Assembly (NCBI GenBank): GCA_009809945.1 | Contig: WTPW01000422.1 | Span: 216,657-280,656 of the forward strand | Length of the DNA stretch: 64,000 nucleotides | Direction: 5' to 3' | Origin: Gigaspora margarita | Lineage: Eukaryota > Glomeromycota > Glomeromycetes > Diversisporales > Gigasporaceae | Shown here: piece after piece, positions 1-11,377 of the stretch | Layout: every line of letters starts with the position of its first letter | Position numbering within the stretch: position 1 is the first letter of the stretch | Translations under genes and position numbers: made by a program | The notes under the pieces: model-generated | What the model was told of the DNA's origin: nothing | Seen by the model: only the letters and a program-made list of their open reading frames with translations | Database searches by the model: none

Positions 1-3000
1 AATAAAAAGTTTTTAATAGATTTAATTTGATTAATAATAGATATAATATCCCAGTTTTTGTTTGTGTAGGTTTTGAAAGATATATTTGTTTTAGGTCTTT
101 GATTGCAGTATTGTTGTCTAAATGGATATTTATATGAGTATTATTGGGAGTTGCAAGAAGAAGAGAAATAATTGCTTCAAGTTCAGTCTGTGTTGTAACA
201 GAATATAAAGTAATAGCTGCATTGAATTTAATAGAAGTATTATTTTTACAAATCCAACCAATGCCAGATTTAATATTTGATGATTGTAGATTTTGTATTG
301 AAGCATCAGTATAGAAATGAAGTTCTTGTAAAGTAAGATTTTGAATAAGTGATAGAAGGTTAGTAAGCTGATATTGATAGGTAGCATTATTGGTTAAATG
401 GTATTTTAGTTGTATTTCTTGTATAGGAATATAATTTTGTAGTATAGATTGAGAGGAAGTTGTAGTATTAGTAAGATTAAAAATATGAATTAGAGCAAGA
501 ATTTCTTTGTAATCTATTTGAAAGTATGTTTGATTTTTTAGATTTGTTAATTTGATTATCGGAAAGATTAAATGAAAAAAGGTATTTGGAAATGAAGAGA
601 TATTGGGTAGTAGTTGTATGAAACCTGAATCTGAAGGATTTATATTATATGTTATAGTTTTTAATAAAGAAGGTTGATGTAATAAGAAGAGATTATTGTT
701 AGAAATATTGTGTATTTGTATAAGTGAAAAAGGATTAGAGGTTATTAGATAAAAAAGAAGATATGTTGTATTAATTAAGGAGTTAATTAGGGTAGACAAA
801 GATGAGGCCAGGTATTTATAATTGTGTTATCTTGTATAAAATAGAGCATATTAGAGAACTATGAAGGTTAACAACCTTTATTTGGTAGATAGATATTATT
901 CTATAGAAGAATATATTTATTGTTTGCAGTTGTAATTTGTTCAATAAATAGTAACCGGTTATTTCTCATACTATTAATTATGGAGGTTTGTGGATTTGAT
1001 AAAAGTAAATCATAGATTAAATGTATATTAGAAAAGAAATCTGGTTAATAAGAATTAAGTGAAAGATTTGATGATATAATATTATTTTTGGCTAATTGTA
1101 TAAGTTGAAAAATAAAATAATAGTAGCTGCAACAACTGGAAATCAATGGAAGCAAGGCTTTATAAAGAACATCCAAAATTATATAAACATATAAATACAT
1201 TTATAGAAACCTTTTCAAAAGTGATCAAACTAAAGATAATAATATTATCTTAAAAATTAATACATTTTAAACAACCTGATCATATGATCTTTCAAGTAGT
1301 TGAATGACTATCAATATAAAGTTTTTGGTTTTATGACTATGAGTAATAAGTAAATTTTGGGTTAAGTTGGGGGACCATACTTTGGTTAGCCATGATTTAA
1401 CATGGATAATACCAATATTTTTAAGAATTGGCTAGAGTTAAAAATACGTTCAATATTAGCAGAACTTGTTTTTTGGATTAGATTATTAAGGGTTGGTAGA
1501 TTAAATGTTATAGGATTAGTAAGAACTATATTGTTAGACTATTGTTAGTGTTTTTGGCAAGAGAAAGCATTTTTTTGGTTTGAATAGTGAAGAGACAAAA
1601 TAATTTGGTTTGGAGATTATTGTGGATAATGCATACTTGTAAAAGATATTTGATAGTGGGTTAAAGTATAAGATTGAAAAGTGATGAAATTTGTACAGGT
1701 GTAATTTTTTTGTATTTTATTAGACAAATAAAATTTTCAATTTTGTTAACAATTGTATCAAATGTTGGTTTGGTTGAACTATTTCCATCAAAAGACTTTT
1801 TGGGTAAGATGAGTTGGTTATTGAACAAAAGAGGTATTGTTTTTGATTTGTAGGATCTAGGATGAATATAAAGTAAATCAGATTTTGAGAAATTGACTTC
1901 TATATTTTAATTTTAATTTTATAGAGTTCAGAGGTGTCATTAAAAATATTTTGCATAGTTTTAGAGCTTTCACAGAGCCATGTTGTATTATCCATATAGG
2001 CTAATAGTAGAATTGAAGTACTAGTAGTAGTAGTATTGGTAATTATATCAAGAGGAGATTGTGCTGCAATTTTGAGTAAATAGTTCTGGTATTTTTGGTA
2101 AATAAAAGTAAGAATAGGATCATAGTAAATTTTTCAAAATAGAGGAGAGTAGGTCTCTTCTTGTTCTATTCCAGATTGGATATTAATAGAAGAGGTAAAA
2201 CCATGAGCAGTAATGATTTTTGCTTGTCTTGATGAGTGTAATTTGGTAATTAGATTGATACCTGAATTAGAAATACCAATTCTTTTACAGGTATCTTAAA
2301 GATGTGAAATATTTATTTTGTCAAATGCTTTAGACATATCTTGAAAAAAAATCCAAGCTTCTTTGTTGTGTATTTTATAGTGTTCAATAGTATTATGAAG
2401 AATTTGTATAGAAATATGGATAAAGGAATTTTTAAAGCAGCAAAATTTAAATTAGATAAAAGATTGTTATTTGAGATAATTTGATCATGTCATTTAGTAA
2501 AGATTTTGGTAAAGGTTTTTTTAAAAGGTTCAATAATAGAAATTGGACAAACTTGATTGAGGGTAAAATCCCAATTAGATTTTTTTGGAATAAGAAATAT
2601 ATTAGAGGATTTCCAATTTGTAGAAGCTTTTTGAAGATGAAAGCATTTGTTAAAAAATTTTTTAAAGAGTGTTTGTGCTTTGTAACTAGCATATTTGATA
2701 TGTTTATAGCAGATTTTAGAGGGACCTGCTGCTTTTTGATTTGGAAGATTGGTTAAGATATCTTGCTATACTTGATCTGTGATGTCTTGAAACAAGTTAA
2801 AATAATGTTCTTCATATTCAGGATGTGGTTTATAAAGATAGTAGAATTCAGAATAGAGTGAAATTGGTTGAAGTAGTTTTTCTTTAAAGCATTCAGTAAA
2901 GTGATTATGAATTGCATTAAGAATTTCATTGTGTATAGTGAGGAGTGAGTTTTTATAAATAGTCTATTGATATATATATTATTGTATTTTTTGAGAATTG

Positions 3001-4961
3001 TTTTATAAAAGAATTTTGGGTTTTAAAAAACGATTGGTTATAGTTTTCAATTTTTTGTTGAATTTTCTTATAGATAGTTTGTTGTTGTTAAATATTGAGG
3101 GCAGTCTTGATTTGCTGAAATTCTCCTTTAATTTGTGATAAAGTAGGTGTTGGTAGTTGAAGTAAGCAGTCAGTATATTGTAAAATATATTTTTTGCATA
3201 GTAGAAGAAAGTTGGAAGAGGAAATATGATGTTTGAGATATTGGATTCTTTAAATCTGTAAAAGAGAGGAGTTTGTTTTGAGAAAGGAGTTTCTTTAATT
3301 TCTTTAATAGTATTAATTTTGTGAAAGAGAATATGTTTGGTAGAAGCTTTAATTAAAGTTTTTTGAAGTTTATTCCAGAATTTGTTAAGCTAGTTTTGGT
3401 TAATGATTTGATCTATTTGTGTATATAGTTTTTGCAAATTAAGTGTGTTTGATTTGTATAATTTTCTATATTTTTTTTAGTACAGTTTTTCAAGAGAAAT
3501 TTTTTCTTTTATGTTGTTTGCATGGTTGATTATAACAGATAATTCTAGTGTGATAGTATTATAATCTGATTCAAAGATTCTGTTTGAAAGAATATCTGTA
3601 TAATCTATATTTGTAATACTCAGATTAGTCCAAATCTGGTCTATTCTGCTCTGAATATTTGAGCATTAAAAAGTGAAATTTTGGGAGTTAGGAAAAAAGA
3701 GACAGTAGATATCTTTATATTGGAGACTAATGAGATATTTAATGAGTTGAGTTTCTGGAACTGAGGTCTTTTTAGAAGGAGATCTGTCAATTCAAAGGTT
3801 GGGAAAACTATTGAAGTCTTCCATAATTATGTACTGATATTTAGGATTTTGACATAATGTAATAATTTGTTGTATTTCTTTTTAGGTTGTTTTTTCTCCA
3901 TAGTAGGAATATAAATTTGAAGTAACCTAATAGAAGTATTTTTGAAATGTAAATCAAGCCTATTATATAGCCATTAAAATTATGAGTACATGCAATATAT
4001 TTGAAGATTTTGTTGTGAATAAAAAGTCATACACCAGCTTGATATAGATTGAAGAAAGAGCTCCAGAAACTAGTATAGCTTTTGATTTTGTTATTTAGAA
4101 ATTTTCTCTTTTTGTGTTAAATAAGTTTCTAAAAGACCAAAAATATCATATTGGTTTTGGTTTAGGGTTTCTTCAATAAAGAGTTTTTTTGTAGATTGTA
4201 AGAGGCCATTTGTATTAAGTGAGGCTATTTTTATAAGAATAGAAATATATTTAGATTCAATTAATAAAGTTTGATTTGGTAAATGTGAAAGTGTATTATA
4301 ATTGTGTATAACTGTTTAAGTATTAGTTATAGAAGTTGTATTGGTATTAAAGTTTGAGATTTTGTATAGTTGTGAGTTGGGTGTTGAGAAAAAAAATTAT
4401 CTGTAAGGATTGGTATTTGAAAATTATTATTAAATGATTTAAGCTCTATATTAGAGAAAGTTGGTAGCTCTTCAAAGGATGGAAATATAAAGTGACCTGG
4501 TACTAAGTCTTCATATAGAAGGTAAATATGTGCTTTTGTGAAAAAATAGTCAATTTGAGGATGCAGTATGATAGAAATTTTAATATATTGGGTTGAAAAA
4601 AACATAGGGTAATATTCTAGTATATATTGCAAAAAAGAGCATACAGTTTGTGGAGAAGGTAGAGTTTGTAGTCTATAATAATAAAGGAATTTATTGTAAC
4701 ATGTTGTTGGGTTATATATTTCAAGAGAGGATCATTATAGCTATCATTTAAGGAGTTTGTAGGTATTTCAATTTCTTTATTACTAAAATCTTTTATGAGT
4801 AGAAATTTATTATAAGTTTCTGCTATTGGATAGTTGTTAGGGTTGGTATTAGTTAGTAGTAGAGAGGTATTAAAGGAGAGTTTTACTTCAGAAGGAGATG
4901 AAGATATAATATCTAAAGTATTGCAGTTGTTTTCTATAGAATGCTTCTGTTTTAAGCTCAA
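1..4961 (-). pseudogene. LINE non-LTR retrotransposon (endonuclease, reverse transcriptase, RNase H), degenerate
   Basis: Read on the minus strand, pieces of one long retrotransposon ORF appear in order. A low-complexity N-terminus lies at about 4961-4330. An AP-endonuclease-like domain spans about 4250-3600, opening with KIASLNTNGL and holding LLET and EDFNSFPN, where the family norm is GDFN. Reverse transcriptase motif A, FFQDMSKAFDK, lies near 2316-2345, and the catalytic box YMDN (normally YxDD) at 1988-1999. RNase H covers about 400-1, with FYTDAS at 299-310, ELEAI and LDNN giving its D-E-D carboxylates. This order is known for LINEs that copy themselves by target-primed reverse transcription. 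Many in-frame stops and frameshifts make this copy inactive. Its 3' end lies beyond the window. The family call is firm; the 5' boundary is not known. Confidence 0.85.
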
Positions 4962-5045
4962 TTCTTATAGCTGCACAAGATGCCATAGCCTGCTCTGTAT
5001 GTTGGGTCTGGACATTATAAACTTGGTCCTCTGCATATGTACTAT

Positions 5046-5640
5046 ATTTATAATTTAATATATAGAAAAAAAGAAGGTAGCAACAGCAAATCTGAAGCAT
5101 ACAACTAGGAAACAGACAAAAAAAATTGAATCTGGCAATGACAAGCTGAAAATAATATTAATGTTAAATCTAACAACAACAAAGCAGAAGATGAATTGCT
5201 TGTACCTATTATATGATCTAAAAAGCAATTGGAAAGTTGTCAAATATTAGTTATAAACCATTAACACAAGTGCAACAGGACCCCAGACATTTCTCATATA
5301 GGTCATAACTGGATTTTGGCCAATTTTGGTCTAATTTGCTAAAAATTACAAAATATATTTGTTTAAATACCTTTTGATCTAGTAATTAGAATTGAATAAA
5401 CTTTTTTTGTTAAATATGCCTCACTGAGGGTTTCATTTTTAAAAAAAGTTTATTCAAATTGGACTACTGGATGCCAAGATAATTGCCAAAAACTGTTTTT
5501 TTGCTTTTTAAATTTTAGGGTTTTTGCTAAAAAAATTAACTATAACCTCTGTACTAGATGTCCGGGCCATAGTGCAACAGAGTGGTATTGAATTATATTT
5601 AATACTCAGCTCTTTTTATTAATTTAAAATCTTAATTGTA
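5046..5640 (+). repeat. Dispersed repeat, copy 1 (interrupted by a MITE)
   Basis: Bases 5046-5278 plus 5571-5640 form one copy of a repeat that recurs at 8907-9197 and, in part, at 9198-9330. Shared landmarks are a run near 5075 rich in AGCAAATCTGAAGCATACAA, a stretch of ACAACAACAAAGC, and the tail AGTGCAACAGAGTGGTATT. The plus strand could encode Lys/Asn/Ser-rich peptide such as KSNNNKAED, but stops interrupt it, so I do not call a gene. It may be the 5' part of the neighbouring LINE family or an independent low-complexity gene. Confidence 0.7.
5279..5570. mobile_element. MULE-type MITE with 10-bp target site duplication
   Basis: The 292-bp insert is flanked by a perfect direct repeat AGTGCAACAG at 5269-5278 and 5571-5580. 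The uninterrupted form of the host repeat at about 9130 has that word once, which confirms an insertion. The ends are imperfect inverted repeats (GACCCCAGACAT against ATGGCCCGGACAT). A second inverted pair, AATAAACTTTTTTT and AAAAAAAGTTTATT, lies inside. A 9-11 bp duplication is typical of Mutator-like elements. No coding capacity is seen. Confidence 0.75.
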
Positions 5641-6271
5641 CTATACCAGGAACATAGTACGAAGTACGAAGTACTAGGAACGTAGTATGAAGTACAAAGT
5701 GTATGGTTTAGTTCATATTTCGCGTTCGTACACAAAATCTGGAATCTGATTGGATGCCCTATTTCTGTATCGTTTATACTAAATTGTACTATGACCTATG
5801 TAGCATGACGTAATTGGCTTTAATTGCCTATCATGTCAGATAATCTTCATCAAATATGATTGGCTGATTAAATATCGATGAATTGGTAGTTTAATTCTTC
5901 TGATATAGAATAAAAAATCTTTGGTATTCACAATTGTATCTATGTTATGCAAAACTCATATTTGCTCTTATCGTTAATGATATGTATAATATGATGTTCT
6001 ATAATTCTCAATCATTAAAAAAATTAAATACGGTACTTTTGACAAATGTGGAATAGAGTATAATTCAATTCAAGTTTTGCATTCATACACAAATCTTGAT
6101 TCTGATTGGATGTTTTAATTAGCCCTATGCATTGATTACAGTCAATGATAACCTGATTTGTGGCTTATATTAAATTGAGGCTTATATGAATGAGGTATTA
6201 TCATATGATTGTATTCAACAGAAATTATAGATATATGTGATAGAGATTATAGATACGCATGTATGAGATTT

Positions 6272-6711
6272 TACAGGGGGTCCCCAAAATTCTGGGTTGG
6301 ATGCGTCGGATCTAGGTCAGCGTTTAGCCCAAGTTGTTAGCAGGTTCTATAGCAAAATTATCAGTTGAGCATTTTTTACTTAAGAATGGATATAATTTTA
6401 TTGGTAAAATTTTTTATGATGGGGCATAATTGATCAATTCTGATCCAGCAGACCATGATTCCAATGCACTCCGACAGGACCCGAAATATACATAGATAGG
6501 TCAGGTATGAGTTTGCTTATTTTTGGGGGTTTTGTGCAGATCTTTTCTATTTATAGTAATATTTTTGCTTATTTTTAAGGTTTTTTCTGCAGATCTTTCC
6601 TTTTTTAGTAATTTTATAATTAACCTGACCTATCTATATATATTTCGGGGTCCTACTCCGACGTATTCTGACACGGAATTTTGGGGTCCTCTCAGTATGA
6701 TTTTTCCTGTA
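6272..6711. mobile_element. TIR MITE, copy A (carries a nested MITE)
   Basis: The ends are TTACAGGGGGTCCCCAAAAT and, reversed, TACAGGAAAAATCATACTG followed by CCCCAAAATTCC. It is the inverted partner of the element at 7517-7754. Both share the internal blocks GGTCAGCGTTTAGCCC, TCTATAGCAAAATTATCAG and TTGATCAATTC. A second MITE sits inside at 6476-6654. Flanking ATGAGATT and ATGAGTTA hint at an imperfect 8-bp duplication. Non-coding. Confidence 0.7.
6476..6654. mobile_element. hAT-type MITE nested in another MITE
   Basis: This 179-bp element has inverted ends AGGACCCGAAATATACATAG and AGGACCCCGAAATATATAT, continuing into AGATAGGTCAGG on both sides. A perfect 8-bp direct repeat ACTCCGAC flanks it at 6468-6475 and 6655-6662. 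An 8-bp duplication is the hAT signature. The surrounding MITE is intact across the junction when the insert and one repeat are ignored. Confidence 0.8.
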
Positions 6712-6839
6712 TGAGTTATGTGACAGAGATTATAAAGATACATGTGGGGGTAAATAATGGATCTTTTTGTTTGTTCTCTTCAATGCCCAATTATAACCTG
6801 TATTCCATCCATCCCACCTTCTCTCATCATTTCGTCTAG

Positions 6840-7175
6840 AGCCTTGCTTGTTGTCATGTGTTACAAGTTGAATGTGCCTCATCATAGCGTGGGCTTGAAT
6901 TATTGTATGTACCGTGTCGAATACGCGTGAGCTTGAACTCGCTACACTTATAAAAGTTGATATTGTTATGTGTAAAGAGTTGAATAGTGCGCCATAGCGT
7001 GGACTCAAACTCACTATTACAAGTTGAATGTTCTACTCCATAGCGTGGAATCGAACCCTAAAAGTAATATTGTCGTGTGTAACAAGTTGAATGCGCTGTT
7101 GGCTCGAACTCACTACTTTATTTTGATGTTGTCATAGTGTAATGAGTTGAATGTGCTGCGCCACTCCTTAGTGAT
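6840..7175 (-). repeat. tRNA-like tandem repeats
   Basis: On the minus strand four to five related units recur, each with ACATTCAACTTGT and GAGTTCGAGNCCACGC-type words. One unit (7030-7060) reads GGGTTCGATTCCACGC, a good match to the tRNA B box. Another (about 7155-7170) reads GAGTGGCGCAGC, like a tRNA A box. Units are spaced about 50 to 107 bp apart. No unit folds into a full tRNA by eye, so I read this as a tRNA-derived SINE-like array, not functional tRNA genes. It lies inside H1. Confidence 0.45.
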
Positions 7176-7516
7176 ACTCAATTATACTTTGTTATGTGAA
7201 TATATTCACATGCACATAGAGCATAATATGCAATAGAAGAGAAAGTAATGAAGTGGAACACTACTCCCATCATGTATCTTCGTAATGTCTAATACAGTAT
7301 TTAATATGAATCCAAGCGAGAATAATTTGTATGCATAATGATCTATATCCTTACCAAAAAATCTTGATTCTTATTGAAAGTAGTAATCTTGTGATTTTCA
7401 TGAATCCTGCTTGTGGTTAATGATTATTCATAATTGCTGAATGTGGAATTTAATAGAAAAATTATAATGATAAGGTTGATTAGTGATGGCAGAAATGATT
7501 CCGTAATTCCAACTCA

Positions 7517-7754
7517 TACAGGAAGGTCACCAAAATTATAGGTCAGAATACGTCGGAGTACTCAGATCATTTTTGACTGGATCGGAATTGATCAATTTTG
7601 CCCCAAGATCAAAAAATTTTTACTAATAAATCATATCTATACATTAATTAAAAAATGCCCAGCTGATAATTTTGCTATAGAATCTACTAGCAACTAGGGC
7701 TAAACGCTGACCTATACCGGCGCATCTGACCCAGAATTTTGGAAACCTCCTGTA
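7517..7754. mobile_element. TIR MITE, copy B
   Basis: A 238-bp element with inverted ends TACAGGAAGGTCACCAAAAT and TACAGGAGGTTTCCAAAATT, in opposite orientation to the copy at 6272-6711 and similar over its whole length. A 15-bp perfect direct repeat ATTCCGTAATTCCAA lies just outside, at 7498-7512 and 7757-7771, a few bases from the inferred ends. That is longer than a normal target duplication, so the exact ends or an earlier local duplication remain unclear. Confidence 0.7.
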
Positions 7755-8486
7755 AAATTCCGTAATTCCAAGCAATTTGGAGCTCCATAGAACATAGACA
7801 AATTTAATAGTTATGTGATTGATATTATGGTTGTCCAGTGTGTTTATGCAATTTTTATTGGTTAATAAGATAGTTGCACAGCATGTGAGGACAGTACGAT
7901 CACGTGTACCTGGTGGAGAAAATCATCAATCATTTTACTAGTGAGTTAGTGATATCCAAAAAATTTTGCATGTCATGTAACCTGAGCTACTCTAACCTAA
8001 ATAGTTTTGCCCGATATCACCAAATTTTAACAAACCTTACTAACAAACCTGCTAACTGTGTACTAAGTAAATTACTTGGATTGTAATTTTGCTATAATAT
8101 TACTTATCAGTACAAAGCTAGTATTAATACTCAGCAGGTTCGATCTGAGGTCTGAATTTGAATCGCTGGAGTGGCTCAGTTACATGACATTAACTTACTA
8201 TTTTCTTACTGGACATAATCAATTTGATTTGCCTGTCCAATACAAAATATAATTGTAAAATTCTTTAATCGTTAAAGCGAACAGAATTTAAATATTATTT
8301 TAATCATACATGTATTTCCCAAAACATAATTATCAGACCATGCAAAATTGATTTTTGCTTTGCATTACTTTTTTTTTAATTTACTGCAAATAGAAAAACT
8401 GTTCACATTTAAGGTTATAAAAGGTTATCTTTTCATTTTTCACAACATGAAATCATAAAATTGGGCCAGCAGTCATATTTTTTCTG

Positions 8487-8675
8487 TTCGGTGTTTTACA
8501 TTACCCCGCCCCCCTCCAGAGGGGGGGAGAGGGTGGTTCACATAGTAAAATTTTAAAAAAAAATTTTCCGAATTGTTCTGTGACTGTGAAAATTTTCTGA
8601 AATATCCCGAAGCCCTATATTTATTTATCTAAATTTTTTTTACTATAAGGGAGGGGGGTAATGTAAGACACCGAA
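8487..8675. mobile_element. MITE with G/C-rich terminal repeats
   Basis: A 189-bp element whose ends are TTCGGTGTTTTACATTACCC and, reversed, TTCGGTGTCTTACATTACCC, each followed by a CCCCTCC tract. The G/C-rich ends stand out in this A+T-rich DNA. No ORF. The flanks CTG and CAG suggest the inverted repeat extends three bases further. Confidence 0.65.
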
Positions 8676-8906
8676 TCAGTTGGTCTCGCCTAATCCTATC
8701 AAACAATACAGGAAATTAAGGTCTCCATCAGGTGACACCAGATAAAATAATGAGAAAAAATAGATATCAAAAAATCGAACAAAAAATTTGAAATTATGTC
8801 CCTGTGCATCATATAGTAAAAGCTTTATAATATGCTAAAAGTCGTATAATACAAAATCATTGTTTATATTCCTGGTTTTGGCATAACTGCATCATGCAGC
8901 TACCTT

Positions 8907-9330
8907 ATATTTATAATATAATATATAGAAAAAAGGATGGCAGCAATAGCAAATCTAAAGCATACAACTAGGAAACAGGCAAAAAAGTTGAATCTGACAA
9001 TAACAAAGCTGAAAATAATATTAATGCTAAATCTAACAACAACAAAGCTGAAGATAAATTATTTGCACTATTACACGATCTAAAAAACCAATTAGAAAAT
9101 TGTCAGATATTAGTTATAAACTATTAATACAAGTGCAACAGAGTGGTATTAAATCATATTTAATACTTAGCTCTTTTTATTAATTTAAGATCTTATTGTA
9201 CCATATTTATAATTTAAGATATAGGAAAAAAGAAGATAACAATAACAAATCTGAAGCATGCAACTAAGAAGTAGATAATAAATATCAAATCTGACAATAA
9301 CAAAGCAAAAGATGATATTAATGCAAAATC
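8907..9330 (+). repeat. Dispersed repeat, copies 2 and 3
   Basis: Copy 2 (8907-9197) and truncated copy 3 (9198-9330) lie head to tail and match the repeat at 5046-5640. The junction between them, near 9195-9203, is uninterrupted and serves as the empty site for the H1 insertion. Plus-strand translation is Asn/Lys-rich but broken by stops. Confidence 0.65.
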
Positions 9331-10697
9331 TGTAAAAAATATCTTTAGGCATTTATTAAGTTTTTTATATATATATAAATGGTTGGTTCTAACAAGAACT
9401 AACATAATAGGTTTTTTTTACGCATATTGTTGTTGCTTTTTTTTTAGTTTTGGATTAATTAAATCTAGAGTTCTTGATGTAATTGTTACATCGTTATTTC
9501 GATTTGTCAAATTGTGCATAGAATTGAATATAAATTTGTATAAGTTTTTGACATCAAAATTATATATAATTTTTGATCATTTAAATAATTTTGGTCAAAA
9601 CTTTTATAAATCTAGCATAAATAAAAGTAAATATAAAATTACAGTTCCAAATATAACAATGAATAGCTATTATTGCTATAATAGCAAAACTTATATACTT
9701 TTAATATAATTTTTTAATTCTTTATAAACTATTGAATTTATATAATTTTTATCACATCATATTTTAAGCACCAGAGTTACAAAAATTCAGCTAGTACTAT
9801 TGCATTATTTGATTTGAATGTACGATTATATAAATTACATAAATTACAGTAATTTGACAATCCTATCTATATAGTACTATCAACTTAGACTAATTAAATT
9901 GAGATGAGATTATAGCAGATCAGTATAGGTAAGAGCAGTTCTATATAGCATAGGTCAAATTTTTAGAACTATACTGATTAGCTATAATTTCTAATCCTAA
10001 TATTAATATTTATTACCCTGGATCAGTATAGTATAGGTTAAAAATTTGGTCTAATTTGCTCATATATACTGTGAAATACCTATTGACCTATTGAAACCTA
10101 GGTTAGATCAATGTGTGACCTGTAAATCACATAATTCAAGTTAGCCAATTTGTGATCCATGACCTGCATAACCCATGGAGGTTTATGACCCACACAGGTT
10201 AGCCTGATATGGGTAACATCCTTAGGTTTGATTAGGGCCCAAAACTAGTTTTGAAACTAGTATAAGAGTCAATTCTACAGATACACATGATCATATAACA
10301 TCATAATCTGTGTTTGCAATAAAAAAAAAGAAATGTCTGATACCATAGAATCTAGACCAAGCCCATAGAAGAAAATGTCCAGTTTTCAAAAGAGAAACTG
10401 CCAAGAAATGGTGAACAAAATGGTGACTAAGCTGCTCACCCAGTACTACTATTATGCAAGTTTGAAAGAAAAATCCTAATCTATCAAGAATAATATGGGT
10501 TTATATCAAAAAATAATCATATAGATTATGCAACTAGAAAAAAAACAAGAAATAACAAGTTTAATAAATTTTATTTTAGTTTTCCTACCAAAATTGTAAA
10601 TCAGAAATATATTTAAACATATGATATTGTTAATTGAACCTTGGGCCAGATATATGAATGATAAAAGACTTCAAGATTCATTATATGATTCTGGTAT
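9331..10697. other. Gene-free A+T-rich region with GATCAGTATAG inverted repeats
   Basis: I see no supportable gene. At about 9915-10040 there are opposed copies of GATCAGTATAGG and its complement, the same word family found at 20.64, 34.8 and 41.8 kb. A 108-codon open frame at 9383-9709 is hydrophobic and low in complexity and is not called. Confidence 0.4.
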
Positions 10698-11377
10698 GAT
10701 TTCCCAAAAGTTAGTTACCCGCCAGCTCATTTTACCAATCCCATATCCCTGACAGAATGTTTCACCTACAGCACTTTTTGTTGACAGAATCTTTCCTCAA
10801 TATACCATGTTTTTGATATCCCCTTTCCTAGAAATCTCATATTTTCGACAAGACATTTATCTGACATGACATATTTCTAATTTGACTTTTCTCTGACACT
10901 AAGTTTTATTGAATGCACTTTTTCCAACAAGAACAATAAACCCAGTGATCATCACATCACGTGAAATTATGCAACTACGTCATTTGTTTACTAGCACTAT
11001 CTACTCAGCCTAAATTATACTATCACCTAACCCTAATCTAACCCTAACCCTAACCCTAATTTAGGCTGAGGGCTTTATCATGTGATGTTGATGAACACGA
11101 ATATATCACTCTACCTATTTAAACGAAATTCCAATCGGGGAAAGATCTTGTCAGAAAAAGATGTCAGAAACATGTCATGTCAGAAAAATGTTCTTTTTGA
11201 AATACATTATGTCATTAAAATGTTTTTTTGAAAATATGTCCTGTCAAGAAAAGGGAGGTCGAAAACATGGTATGTCGAGGAAAGATTCTGTCAACAAAAA
11301 AATGCTGTAGGCGAAACATTCTGTCAGGGATATGGGTCAGTAAAATGAGCTAGCGGGTAACTAACTTTCAGGAAATC
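10698..11377. mobile_element. Foldback element with telomere-like core
   Basis: Two arms of about 250 bp (10698-10945 and 11130-11377) are inverted repeats. They share AGTTAGTTACCCGC, AGCTCATTTTAC, ATATCCCTGACAGAATGTTTC and TTGACAGAATCTTTCCTC. Each arm is built of short subrepeats around TGACAnnA. The middle holds ACCCTAACCCTAACCC-type sequence at 11028-11060, bracketed by a perfect 14-bp inverted repeat CTCAGCCTAAATTA (11004-11017 and 11057-11070). No coding potential and no clear target duplication. Confidence 0.75.
11028..11060. repeat. Interstitial telomere-like tract
   Basis: About five CCCTAA units, one imperfect, run on the plus strand. TTAGGG is the usual fungal and animal telomere repeat. 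The tract sits at the centre of a foldback element, so it is not a chromosome end. Confidence 0.85.

Larger units (their letters stand above)
5641..8906 (+). mobile_element. Non-autonomous Helitron-like element H1
   Basis: The element begins at CTATACCAGGAACATAGTA and ends with CCTGGTTTTGGC, a short imperfect hairpin, and GCAGCTACCTTA. The same start and end words bound the autonomous Helitron at 46.8-55.9 kb. The host repeat on the left (to 5640) continues on the right (from 8907), while the paralogous copy at about 9190-9215 is uninterrupted, so the insertion limits are set to within a few bases. No Rep or helicase coding was found inside. It carries two related MITEs, a nested 8-bp-TSD MITE, a tRNA-like tandem array and a GC-rich TIR element. 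Confidence 0.65.

Noticed and set aside
2481..2756. 91-codon plus-strand open frame
   Set aside because: Shadow of the minus-strand LINE reverse transcriptase region.
8100..8180. tRNA B box (GGTTCGATCTGAGG)
   Set aside because: No A box at the right distance and no stem pairing.
9383..9709. 108-codon open frame
   Set aside because: Low-complexity Phe/Ile/Tyr-rich translation in A+T-rich DNA, no recognisable domain, and it starts inside a repeat copy.
11028..11060. True telomere
   Set aside because: Only about five units, enclosed in a foldback element with unique sequence on both sides.
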